Shown here piece after piece: positions 1 through 6,421 of a DNA stretch of 8,970 bases. How positions within the stretch are numbered: position 1 is the stretch's first letter; each line of letters starts with the position of its first letter. Location: NCBI GenBank assembly GCA_025351545.1, contig JANXVQ010000957.1, forward strand, positions 1 through 8,970, written 5' to 3'. Below the pieces are notes generated by a model that worked only from the letters and a program-made list of their open reading frames with translations, did not search any database and was not told the DNA's origin. Source of the stretch: Spirosoma sp. (lineage in GTDB: Bacteria; Bacteroidota; Bacteroidia; Cytophagales; Spirosomataceae). Both the position numbers and the translations under genes were made by a program.

Positions 1-201
1 AATGTCAAAGCCGCGCTTAGTTTTGAATTGAGTGCGTTCAGAAACAACACGACAGGCGTTGAAATTGGTTTTCTGGCCGAAGCCTTTCCTAACAAAATCG
101 TTATTATCCCCAACACCAACCCTGGCGGCTCACGGGCCGATGGCAACCGCAGTCTCTTTACATCGGGGTACATTACCTTATTTTTCGGCAGTAAGAAATA
201 A
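1..201 (+). CDS. C-terminal end of a probable outer-membrane beta-barrel protein (5' end outside window)
   Basis: Frame 1 is open from the first base to a TAA at 199-201 and gives 66 residues. No start lies inside the window, so this is the tail of a longer gene. The segment alternates polar and hydrophobic residues (for example VEIGFLAEAF and KIVIIPN) and ends in a strand-like stretch, SGYITLFFGSKK. An aromatic-rich final strand close to the C-terminus is typical of outer-membrane beta-barrel proteins in Bacteroidota. That is an inference from style only; I do not recognise the family. A strong hairpin terminator follows 2 bases after the stop, so the gene ends its own transcription unit and is not cotranscribed with lipA. 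A longer reading frame at 32-241 overlaps it in another frame, but its composition is not protein-like. Confidence 0.6.
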   Translation, partial: NVKAALSFELSAFRNNTTGVEIGFLAEAFPNKIVIIPNTNPGGSRADGNRSLFTSGYITLFFGSKK

Positions 202-203
202 AC

Positions 204-275
204 AGCAAGGGGCAGGGAACACAGCGCCGGGAATTTGCTAACCCTGCTCTATGTTCCTTGCCCCTCGCTTTATTA
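204..275 (+). terminator. Rho-independent terminator after the beta-barrel gene
   Basis: Bases 204-221 pair with 252-269 in an 18-bp stem that has one mismatch (207/266) and one G-T wobble (215/258). The loop is 30 bases, and a short T-rich run (TTTATT) follows. It starts 2 bases after the stop codon and ends about 55 bases before lipA, so it separates the two transcription units. Confidence 0.75.
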
Positions 276-299
276 AAGTGAACTTTACGCTTCGAAAAC

Positions 300-307
300 G
301 AATTTTG
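300..307 (+). promoter_or_regulatory. Possible lipA -7 element
   Basis: GAATTTTG matches five of the six fixed positions of the Bacteroidota -7 motif TAnnTTTG and lies 20 bases before the lipA start. No clear TTTG or TTG -33 element is found at the expected spacing, so this is only a candidate. An AAAAGGA stretch at 311-317, 10 bases before the ATG, could act as a weak ribosome binding site. GAGGAG at 320-325 is too close to the ATG to be a good one. Confidence 0.25.
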
Positions 308-327
308 CTGAAAAGGATTGAGGAGCT

Positions 328-1221
328 ATGATTGAATTACCCGTAATACCCTCCGAACAACAACGTAGCCGGGCGGGCGTCCCGAAACGCCCCGATTGGC
401 TACGTGTCAAATTGCCCATTGGTCCCGAATATGCCAAAGTTCGTAAGTTGGTGGACGAGCACAAACTCCACACTATTTGTGAAAGCGGCAACTGTCCCAA
501 TATGGGCGAATGCTGGGGAGCCGGTACCGCTACGTTTATGATTCTGGGAAATATCTGTACACGTAGCTGCACGTTTTGCGCTGTCGCAACAGGCCGCCCC
601 AACGAATATGATACCGACGAGCCCCGGCGCGTGGCTGAAGCCATTGTGCTGATGAAGGTTAAGCATGCAGTTATTACATCGGTCAATCGCGATGAGTTGA
701 AAGACCGGGGTGCCGAAATCTGGTATCAAACCGTTCGACTTATTAAAGAAGCTTCACCGACAACAACCATTGAAACGCTGATTCCTGATACGAAAGGAAA
801 CTGGGATGCTCTCGAACGCATGATTTCGGCTGGGCAGGAGGTTGTTTCCCACAATGTGGAAACGGTTGAACGGCTCTACCGGCGGGTTCGGCCGCAGGCT
901 CGCTATGAGCGTAGTCTGGAGCAGATTCGTCGGACAAAAGCGTACGGTCAACGAACAAAATCGGGTATTATGCTCGGTTTGGGCGAAACGCGCGATGAGC
1001 TGGTTAAAGCAATGGATGATTTAGCCGAAAACGGGCTGGATATATTAACGCTGGGCCAATATCTGCAGCCGACCAAAATGCACCACGAAGTGATCGAATG
1101 GATTCATCCTGAAACATTCGCTTCGTACCGCGAAGAAGGACTGAAACGTGGGTTGAAATACGTCGAGTCCGGGCCGCTGGTTCGGTCTAGCTATCACGCT
1201 GAGAAGCACGTGAACGTTTGA
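328..1221 (+). CDS. lipA: Lipoyl synthase (radical SAM), LipA
   Basis: Inserts two sulfur atoms into protein-bound octanoyl groups to form lipoyl cofactors on pyruvate and 2-oxoglutarate dehydrogenases and the glycine cleavage H protein. It is cytoplasmic and 297 residues long, close to the usual family length. Both iron-sulfur sites are visible. The auxiliary cluster motif C-x4-C-x5-C is at C51, C56 and C62 ([12 protein letters not shown]). The radical SAM motif C-x3-C-x2-C is at C77, C81 and C84 (CTRSCTFC). The C-terminal RSSYHA motif carries the serine that ligates the auxiliary cluster in known LipA structures. ITSVNRDEL replaces the commoner ITSVDRDDL. The ATG is the first in-frame start after a stop at 319-321. 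No lipB is adjacent. The gene stands alone between two terminators. Confidence 0.97.
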   Translation: MIELPVIPSEQQRSRAGVPKRPDWLRVKLPIGPEYAKVRKLVDEHKLHTICESGNCPNMGECWGAGTATFMILGNICTRSCTFCAVATGRPNEYDTDEPRRVAEAIVLMKVKHAVITSVNRDELKDRGAEIWYQTVRLIKEASPTTTIETLIPDTKGNWDALERMISAGQEVVSHNVETVERLYRRVRPQARYERSLEQIRRTKAYGQRTKSGIMLGLGETRDELVKAMDDLAENGLDILTLGQYLQPTKMHHEVIEWIHPETFASYREEGLKRGLKYVESGPLVRSSYHAEKHVNV

Positions 1222-1263
1222 GTTTGTCGAAATTTTGTAAACAATTAAGGATATTCGTTCTTT

Positions 1264-1303
1264 AAAGAAGAGAGTCCGGGCCGTGGGTTCGGACTTTTTC
1301 TTT
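1264..1303 (+). terminator. Terminator between lipA and the lycopene cyclase gene
   Basis: AGTCCG (1273-1278) pairs with CGGACT (1290-1295) around an 11-base loop and is followed by TTTTTCTTT. An A/G-rich left flank (AAAGAAGAG) can pair with this T-rich tail and extend the stem, mostly through A-T and G-T pairs. It lies 43 bases after the lipA stop and ends only 5 bases before the next start codon at 1309. Confidence 0.7.
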
Positions 1304-1308
1304 GCCGC

Positions 1309-2469
1309 ATGAAAAAATACGACTTCATCATTGCTGGAGGAGGCATGGCGGGTTTGAGCCTGGCGTATTATTTTACGCAGTCTCCGCTACGCGACCGAAG
1401 CATTTTAATTCTGGACCGGGAACTCAAAAACAGCAACGACAGAACGTGGTGTTTCTGGGAGCGGAGCCAAGGTCCATCCAACCCATTTGAGTCTATCCTG
1501 TTTCGTTCATGGAATTCGGTCAGCTTTCACGGTACCACTTTTTCCGGTCCGCTCGACATGGGTCAGTATCGTTATAAAATGCTGCGCGGTATTGATTTCT
1601 ATAATTTCTTACAAGGTGAACTGGCGAAATACCCGAATGTCGAACGAAAGCAGGCGACAATTAACCGGATCAAAGACACCCCGCAAGGTGGGTTCGTAAT
1701 TGCCGATGATGAGCCATATATTGCTGATTATGTGTTCGATAGTACTTTTTTGCTTAAACTGAATCAACCCGAAAACCATAACCTGCTCCAACACTTTAAG
1801 GGCTGGATCATCACGACTGAGAGAGCCTGTTTCAACCCCGATCAACCCGAAATAATGGATTTTCGGATTGATCAACATGGCGATTGCCGATTCGTATATG
1901 TATTGCCGTTTACTAAAAATAAGGCGTTAGTTGAATTTACCCTTTTTAACGCGAAACTTCTGACCGACGACGAATACGATGCTGAGCTTCGGCAATACAT
2001 CGGTCGATTTTTAGATACAGGAGCTTACGAAATCAGTGAAACTGAGTATGGTGTTATACCAATGTCTGACGAAGCGACCCGGGAAAACCCATCCGAGCAC
2101 ATTGTTAGAATCGGCACATCGGGCGGTTATACCAAAGCCTCAACAGGCTACACATTTCAACGGACGCAGCGGTATTTACAGGATATTGTCCAGAATCTAG
2201 TTCAAACAGGTAAACCTCAGCGTCCTGTGTCGTGGTTTAAGGGACGGTTTAAACTTTACGATAGTATTTTTTTGAACGTACTGGAAAAATATCGCTATCC
2301 GGCCGATGATATTTTCACAAGGGTTTATACAAAGAATCTCGGGCGCGTTTTCACGTTCCTAGACGAAGACACTCGGTTCATTGACGAATTACGCCTATTT
2401 GCAACCATGCCCTTTACACCCTTTCTACGGGCTTTTTTTGACGTTTTACGCAGAAAGATAACCCGTTGA
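1309..2469 (+). CDS. crtY: Lycopene cyclase (CrtY/CrtL family, FAD-dependent)
   Basis: Probably cyclises the ends of lycopene into beta rings, on the way to beta-carotene-derived xanthophyll pigments. It is expected to act at the inner membrane. The protein has 386 residues, a normal family length. The N-terminal Rossmann nucleotide-binding motif GGGMAG is at residues 10-15 and an acidic residue ends the second strand (D36). The family signature NDRTWCFWE is at residues 43-51. A second conserved block, IGTSGGYTKASTGYTF, starts near residue 268. The start is firm because the Rossmann strand begins immediately after it. No other carotenoid gene (crtB, crtI, crtZ) is in the window, so the gene is isolated from its pathway. 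It has no visible Shine-Dalgarno sequence, and a terminator hairpin occupies the space just upstream. Beta-cyclase versus another ring specificity cannot be decided by eye. Confidence 0.93.
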   Translation: MKKYDFIIAGGGMAGLSLAYYFTQSPLRDRSILILDRELKNSNDRTWCFWERSQGPSNPFESILFRSWNSVSFHGTTFSGPLDMGQYRYKMLRGIDFYNFLQGELAKYPNVERKQATINRIKDTPQGGFVIADDEPYIADYVFDSTFLLKLNQPENHNLLQHFKGWIITTERACFNPDQPEIMDFRIDQHGDCRFVYVLPFTKNKALVEFTLFNAKLLTDDEYDAELRQYIGRFLDTGAYEISETEYGVIPMSDEATRENPSEHIVRIGTSGGYTKASTGYTFQRTQRYLQDIVQNLVQTGKPQRPVSWFKGRFKLYDSIFLNVLEKYRYPADDIFTRVYTKNLGRVFTFLDEDTRFIDELRLFATMPFTPFLRAFFDVLRRKITR

Positions 2470-2510
2470 TTCTTGTTAGAGCTTGCCATAACTTGTGCCC
2501 TACCCGGAAA

Positions 2511-2541
2511 CTTGTAGATTTGCAGTTTCAAACTAAGTTAT
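2511..2541 (+). promoter_or_regulatory. Candidate metK promoter, Bacteroidota type
   Basis: CTTG at 2511-2514, a 19-base gap, then TAAGTTAT at 2534-2541. This resembles the Bacteroidota consensus TTTG-N19-TAnnTTTG, matching three of four and four of six fixed positions. Transcription would start only a few bases before the metK ATG at 2554, giving a very short leader. The short distance leaves no room for a leader riboswitch. Confidence 0.4.
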
Positions 2542-2553
2542 ATAGATAGAGAA

Positions 2554-3831
2554 ATGCCTTATCTCTTCACTTCCGAATCTGTTTCCGAGGGACACCCCGA
2601 CAAAGTCGCCGACCAAATATCCGATGCATTAATTGATAACTTTCTGGCTTTCGATCCGTCCAGCAAAGTAGCCTGCGAAACCCTTGTTACGACAGGCCAG
2701 GTAGTGTTAGCTGGAGAAATTAAGACGAGTACCTATCTGGACGTTCAGAAAATTACGCGCGATGTAATCCGTAAAATCGGCTATACAAAGAGCGAGTATA
2801 TGTTTGAAGCCAACTCCTGCGGTATTTTCTCGGCCCTTCATGATCAATCATCTGATATTAACCAGGGCGTCGATCGCAAGGTTGAGAGCGAAGATTTTGA
2901 AACGCTGGCAAATGCGCAGGGTGCGGGCGATCAGGGTATGATGTTCGGGTATGCTACCAACGAAACAGATAATTATATGCCGTTGCCGCTGGATTTGGCT
3001 CATGCCATTCTACGCGAGATGTCGCAAATCCGTAACAACGAAATCGAACTTATGCCGTATCTGCGGCCCGATGCTAAGTCGCAGGTGACGATTGAGTACT
3101 CTGACGACGATCAGCCTATTCGTATTGATACCATCGTTGTTTCGACTCAGCATGATGATTTTGCTGATGATGCAACAATGCTGGCAAGAATTAAGGACGA
3201 TGTTATTAATATTGTGATTCCACGTGTGAAAGCGGCCCAGAAAGCTGAACTTCATGGTTTATTCACGGATAATATTACGTACTACATCAACCCAACAGGA
3301 AAATTTGTAATTGGTGGGCCGCATGGCGATACGGGACTGACGGGCCGTAAAATTATTGTTGATACTTATGGTGGCAAAGGTGCTCACGGCGGTGGTGCTT
3401 TTTCGGGTAAAGATCCCTCGAAAGTAGACCGCTCAGCTGCATATGCTACCCGTCATATTGCCAAAAATCTGGTAGCCGCCGGTCTTTGCGATCAGGTGCT
3501 GGTGCAGGTGTCATATGCCATTGGTGTTGCTAAACCCTGCGGTTTGTATGTGAATACATATGGTACGTCTAAAGTAGATATGCACGACGGCGTTGTGGCC
3601 GAAAAGGTTGCTGAGCTTTTTGATATGCGGCCTTATGCAATTGAGCAACGGCTCAAACTGCGTAATCCAATCTACTCTGAAACAGCTGCTTATGGACATA
3701 TGGGCCGTAAAAACGAGATCGTAAAGAAAACTTTTGGCTCGAATGGAAACACGATAGAGCTTGAGGTTGAATTGTTTACCTGGGAGAAACTAGATTTTGT
3801 CGATAAAGTAAAAGCCGCATTTGGGCTGTAA
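2554..3831 (+). CDS. metK: S-adenosylmethionine synthetase, MetK
   Basis: Makes S-adenosylmethionine from methionine and ATP; a cytoplasmic homotetramer in characterised members. The product has 425 residues, longer than the roughly 384 of the E. coli enzyme but usual for Bacteroidota as I know the family. The three family blocks are present: the N-terminal ATP and metal site [11 protein letters not shown] (H14, D16 and K17), the signature [12 protein letters not shown] at residues 123-134, and the phosphate-binding loop GGGAFSGKD at 279-287. The ATG is directly followed by the conserved N-terminus ([16 protein letters not shown]), so the start is secure. It has its own candidate promoter and ends in a shared bidirectional terminator, so it is monocistronic. 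It supplies the cosubstrate of the nearby LipA, although the two are not cotranscribed. Confidence 0.98.
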   Translation: MPYLFTSESVSEGHPDKVADQISDALIDNFLAFDPSSKVACETLVTTGQVVLAGEIKTSTYLDVQKITRDVIRKIGYTKSEYMFEANSCGIFSALHDQSSDINQGVDRKVESEDFETLANAQGAGDQGMMFGYATNETDNYMPLPLDLAHAILREMSQIRNNEIELMPYLRPDAKSQVTIEYSDDDQPIRIDTIVVSTQHDDFADDATMLARIKDDVINIVIPRVKAAQKAELHGLFTDNITYYINPTGKFVIGGPHGDTGLTGRKIIVDTYGGKGAHGGGAFSGKDPSKVDRSAAYATRHIAKNLVAAGLCDQVLVQVSYAIGVAKPCGLYVNTYGTSKVDMHDGVVAEKVAELFDMRPYAIEQRLKLRNPIYSETAAYGHMGRKNEIVKKTFGSNGNTIELEVELFTWEKLDFVDKVKAAFGL

Positions 3832-3885
3832 AAAGTAAGGCGGCCGGTTGTCAGTTGCCATAGAAACTCACATTGCGTAATAATA

Positions 3886-3931
3886 TAAAATGCTAAAAGC
3901 CACTCTGTTTGGAGTGGCTTTTAGCATTTTA
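3886..3931. terminator. Bidirectional terminator between convergent metK and hpf
   Basis: Bases 3886-3905 pair perfectly with 3912-3931 in a 20-bp stem around the 6-base loop TGTTTG. The outer part is A-rich on the left and T-rich on the right, so both strands read as hairpin plus T-run. It lies 54 bases after the metK stop and 13 bases beyond the hpf stop, as expected for a terminator shared by two convergent genes. Confidence 0.9.
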
Positions 3932-3944
3932 CGCATTTGCTTAA

Positions 3945-4322
3945 TTATAACTCATCGGTCTCGTAGACCTCATCTTCTGTTTCTTCCTGCGATTGAGCTT
4001 CTACAATAGCTGGACTGGAAATATCATTTCGTTTTTGCTTAAACCGAACGAGTTTATCTTTCAGCACATCAAGCACACGGTCTGTAGCGCTCTCAAAACT
4101 CTTATCGTGTTCTTTTACAAATAGTTCTTTGCCGGGGAGCATGAGCCGGACTTCAACTATTTTCTCCTTAACCTTATTAGAGTCTGCGCCTTCTAACTTC
4201 AAAAACACTTCCGCGCTGATGATGTGATCATGGAACGTGTCTAACTTATCGAGTTTCGCCTGGATGAAATCTAACAGGCTCTGGTCGGCCGTAAATCGAA
4301 CGGCATGCATTTGTAGTCTCAT
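3945..4322 (-). CDS. hpf: Short ribosome hibernation promoting factor (HPF/RaiA/YfiA family)
   Basis: Binds the 30S decoding region and silences ribosomes in stationary phase or stress. The product has 125 residues. The first 100 fit the S30AE / sigma-54 modulation protein fold: a first strand MRLQMHAVRF, the helix-starting motif FTADQSLLDFIQAKLDKL (10-27), then strand segments AEVFLKLEG and KIVEVRLMLPGKELFVKE, and a second helix with conserved SFESATDRVLDVLKDKL (75-91). The C-terminal dimerisation domain of long HPF is absent, so this is a short form. Residues 101-125 form a low-complexity, strongly acidic tail rich in E and D. The start is firm because the first strand begins at Met1. It shares the hairpin terminator with metK. 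The P450 gene lies upstream on the same strand, 212 bases away, and probably belongs to a separate unit. Confidence 0.9.
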   Translation of the reverse strand: MRLQMHAVRFTADQSLLDFIQAKLDKLDTFHDHIISAEVFLKLEGADSNKVKEKIVEVRLMLPGKELFVKEHDKSFESATDRVLDVLKDKLVRFKQKRNDISSPAIVEAQSQEETEDEVYETDEL

Positions 4323-4400
4323 TGTGTCGCGTTTAAAGTGAATTGATTCAGAACATCAATGGTTTGACTAAGTTTGGTTATACAGACCAGAAAGTCAATA

Positions 4401-4432
4401 GCATCTACGAAAGATGCAAGCGTGTTTCACGC
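4401..4432. other. Two small tandem hairpins between the P450 and hpf genes
   Basis: GCATCT (4401-4406) pairs with AGATGC (4412-4417), loop ACGAA. Two bases later GCGTG (4420-4424) pairs with CACGC (4428-4432), loop TTT. They lie in the 212-base gap (4323-4534), downstream of the P450 stop and upstream of the hpf start on the minus strand. Neither is followed by a good T-run, so a terminator role is weak; a structured hpf leader is the alternative. Nothing else is recognisable in this gap. Confidence 0.25.
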
Positions 4433-4534
4433 ATAAAACAGCTTATAAAAGTTAATCGCCTGTATAGGGTGATCTTTACGGAAAATCGTGGAACGACTTA
4501 ATACAGAAGTTCTTTGAAAAGTATAATTACGGGA

Positions 4535-5893
4535 TTAAGATAGAAGCGCCCGAATAGGCTGATTGGGCCGTAATGTAATCAGGGGTTTAGGAATTATGCG
4601 CTCATTTGCTACCGCTTTAACATCGAAATCGCGAACGAACATGGCTAGTAAAATCGGCATTTCCATTAACGCAAACTGATTGCCGATGCACAAACGCGGC
4701 CCTCCGCCAAAAGGAAGATACGCATAAGAGTGCAAATTCTCTTTCGGCCCTCCGGGAGCAAATCTGTCTGGGTCGAAACGATCAGGATCAGGCCAGTTGG
4801 CCGGGTCGCGGTGCAGTAAATATGGGCAGACTAAAGCCGTGTCCCCAGCCGGAATAGTATAGGGCCCAATATGATCGTCGTTATGCGCCCGACGACTCAT
4901 AATCCAGGCGGGCGGGTATAATCGTAATGACTCCTGTACAACTTGTAGCGTATATGTTAAACGGCGAAAAGCATCGGGCGGTGGCATTCGTTCATCGCCC
5001 AATACCGATTGACTTTCGGTTTTGAGCCGGGCGAGCACGTCGGGGTGTTGTGTGAGTAGGTAGATTGTCCAGGCCATTGATACTGCCGTGGTTTCGTGGC
5101 CAGCCGAAAAAATTGTTACCGACTCGTCGCGCAGTTGCTGGTCCGACATTCGTTCGCCGGTTTCTTCATCTTCGGCACTCAGCAGCATTCCCAGCAAGTC
5201 ATCGCTTTGTTCATTTTTTTCTCGGCGTTGGTTAATAACTCCGTAAATAAATGAATCGACTTGCATACGATCCCGTTTGGAACGTAAATTGTTGGGAGTG
5301 GGCCAACGTAGGGGAAACCGAATCGGCGATAGCATTCGCTTGTTAGCCAGATAATTAAGACTGTCGAGAGCGGTTGAGAGACCATCAAGTTTTCCGGTTG
5401 TGTCAGACCCGAATAACGTTTTGCAGACGATGCGCATCGTTACGTCCATGAACGCCTGCGATACATTGACCGATTTGTCAAGGTCGTATTGTTTCAATTC
5501 ATCAAGCCAGATGGCTGTCTCCGAAATCATTGTCTGGGTTAGCGCGGCTAGTTTTTGCCGGTGGAAAGCAGGTTGAGCCAGCCGTCGTTGCCGACGCCAG
5601 AAGTCGCCATCGCTGGTAAGTAAGCCATTTCCCAAAAAGATCTTAAGCACCTCAAAGGCAGGTGAACGACCATAATTACGGTGGTTTTCCTGCAAAACAT
5701 GCTTTGCATCTTCGGGTTGCAGGACCAAATACTGATTCCGTCCGCCGATGCGAAGGTGTACGATACGGTCGTGGTTGCGCTGTAACGTGTGTAATGTGGC
5801 AAGCGGGTTACGAAGAAAGGCAAGTGTGTTGCCAAGGAAGGGCAAGCCTGGATGTAGCGGTACGGCTTGGATAGACGCGGCAGTTGTTTCCAT
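4535..5893 (-). CDS. Cytochrome P450 monooxygenase
   Basis: A haem-thiolate monooxygenase of 452 residues, a full-length P450. The landmarks appear in order. The helix C motif WRRQR is at 99-103. The helix I oxygen-activation motif AGHETT is at 264-269. The helix K motif ESLR at 321-324 supplies the E/R pair. A DPDRF segment lies near 374-378. The haem-binding loop FGGGPRLCIG at 395-404 has C402 as the axial ligand. There is no N-terminal membrane anchor: residues 1-20 are only mildly hydrophobic and proline-rich, so the enzyme is probably soluble. The style (AGHETTA, FGGGPRLCIGNQFA) resembles the CYP4/CYP102-like branch, which often hydroxylates fatty acids, but the substrate cannot be told from the sequence. 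No ferredoxin, ferredoxin reductase or fused reductase domain is nearby, so electrons must come from partners encoded elsewhere. Confidence 0.95.
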   Translation of the reverse strand: METTAASIQAVPLHPGLPFLGNTLAFLRNPLATLHTLQRNHDRIVHLRIGGRNQYLVLQPEDAKHVLQENHRNYGRSPAFEVLKIFLGNGLLTSDGDFWRRQRRLAQPAFHRQKLAALTQTMISETAIWLDELKQYDLDKSVNVSQAFMDVTMRIVCKTLFGSDTTGKLDGLSTALDSLNYLANKRMLSPIRFPLRWPTPNNLRSKRDRMQVDSFIYGVINQRREKNEQSDDLLGMLLSAEDEETGERMSDQQLRDESVTIFSAGHETTAVSMAWTIYLLTQHPDVLARLKTESQSVLGDERMPPPDAFRRLTYTLQVVQESLRLYPPAWIMSRRAHNDDHIGPYTIPAGDTALVCPYLLHRDPANWPDPDRFDPDRFAPGGPKENLHSYAYLPFGGGPRLCIGNQFALMEMPILLAMFVRDFDVKAVANERIIPKPLITLRPNQPIRALLS

Positions 5894-5958
5894 TCAGAAA
5901 AGCTGTTTCGATGTATATTCGGAACGGCTATAAATATAACGACGAGTAGATAAAATCA

Positions 5959-6286
5959 CTATGAACTTACAACCTCTCCACCATTAACGTGAATAACCTG
6001 CCCGGTGAAGTACGAGGCATCTTCGGAGGCCAGACTGACGCCACTTCGCTGGGCTGGCCTGGCCGGGCCGTTTCATCGGACGTCTTTCCCAAAATCAGCC
6101 ACTTCTTTTGCACTGTACGGCTACGGATCGCCCAATGCCGCTGTTGCCCCCGGTGATTAGCGTGACCTTGTCTTTCAGTTTATTATCACTTTTATGAATA
6201 TACCGAATTACCTTCGGCTGTGGGTCCAGTTTAGCCTCAATACCCGGCTGAATGGCCTGATGTTTCGGCTGAATTTTTGCTTCCAT
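5959..6286 (-). pseudogene. Decayed short-chain dehydrogenase/reductase (SDR) gene
   Basis: The N-terminal part is intact for 63 codons from the ATG at 6284-6286. It carries a typical leader (PQPKVIRYIHKSDNKLKDK) and the NAD(P)-binding Rossmann motif TGGNSGIGR, and then hits a TGA at 6095-6097. Fragments of the SDR C-terminus follow in shifting frames: KVADFGKD, then MKRPGQ, then a last piece with SLASEDASYFTGQVIHVNGG ending at a TAG (5959-5961). About 105 codons remain of a family usually near 280-290 residues. The whole middle, including the catalytic Ser-Tyr-Lys region, is gone, and at least two frameshifts separate the remnants. It is not functional. The closest intact relatives are probably the YghA/YhdF-like SDRs. 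It lies 65 bases behind the P450 start, on the same strand, and diverges from the GMC gene. Confidence 0.85.
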
Positions 6287-6366
6287 AACGTTACTTGTGT
6301 TTTTATTAAAATGAGTAAGTCAAAAGCAACGCTGGTTGTTTAGGGAAATCTATTGAAATGGTAGAT

Positions 6367-6397
6367 TTTGTCCTGTTAGTATGAATTCGTAATATAG
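6367..6397 (+). promoter_or_regulatory. Candidate promoter of the GMC oxidoreductase gene
   Basis: TTTG at 6367-6370, an exact 19-base gap, then TAATATAG at 6390-6397. This matches the -33 element fully and the -7 element TAnnTTTG at four of six fixed positions. Transcription would start about 18 bases before the ATG at 6422. No Shine-Dalgarno sequence is visible, which is normal for the phylum. It lies in the 135-base gap shared with the divergent SDR pseudogene. Confidence 0.45.
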
Positions 6398-6421
6398 TAA
6401 CTTGAAAAGACCCATAATATT

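Noticed and set aside
32..241. Plus-strand open frame at the left edge
   Set aside because: It overlaps the frame-1 reading that is open from base 1 and ends right before the terminator; its own product has no protein-like pattern and runs through the terminator stem.
285..729. Minus-strand open frames opposite lipA
   Set aside because: They are antisense to a firmly identified gene and show no recognisable protein motifs.
2470..2553. SAM riboswitch upstream of metK
   Set aside because: The gap is only 84 bases, a promoter candidate ends about 12 bases before the ATG, and I see no multi-helix leader structure.
4323..4534. A small RNA or tRNA gene in the P450-hpf gap
   Set aside because: Only two short hairpins are visible; there is no cloverleaf, CCA end or clear promoter and terminator pair.
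6095..6286. A separate small 63-residue protein gene
   Set aside because: It is the N-terminal third of an SDR with the nucleotide-binding motif, and C-terminal SDR remnants lie immediately downstream, so it is part of a pseudogene.
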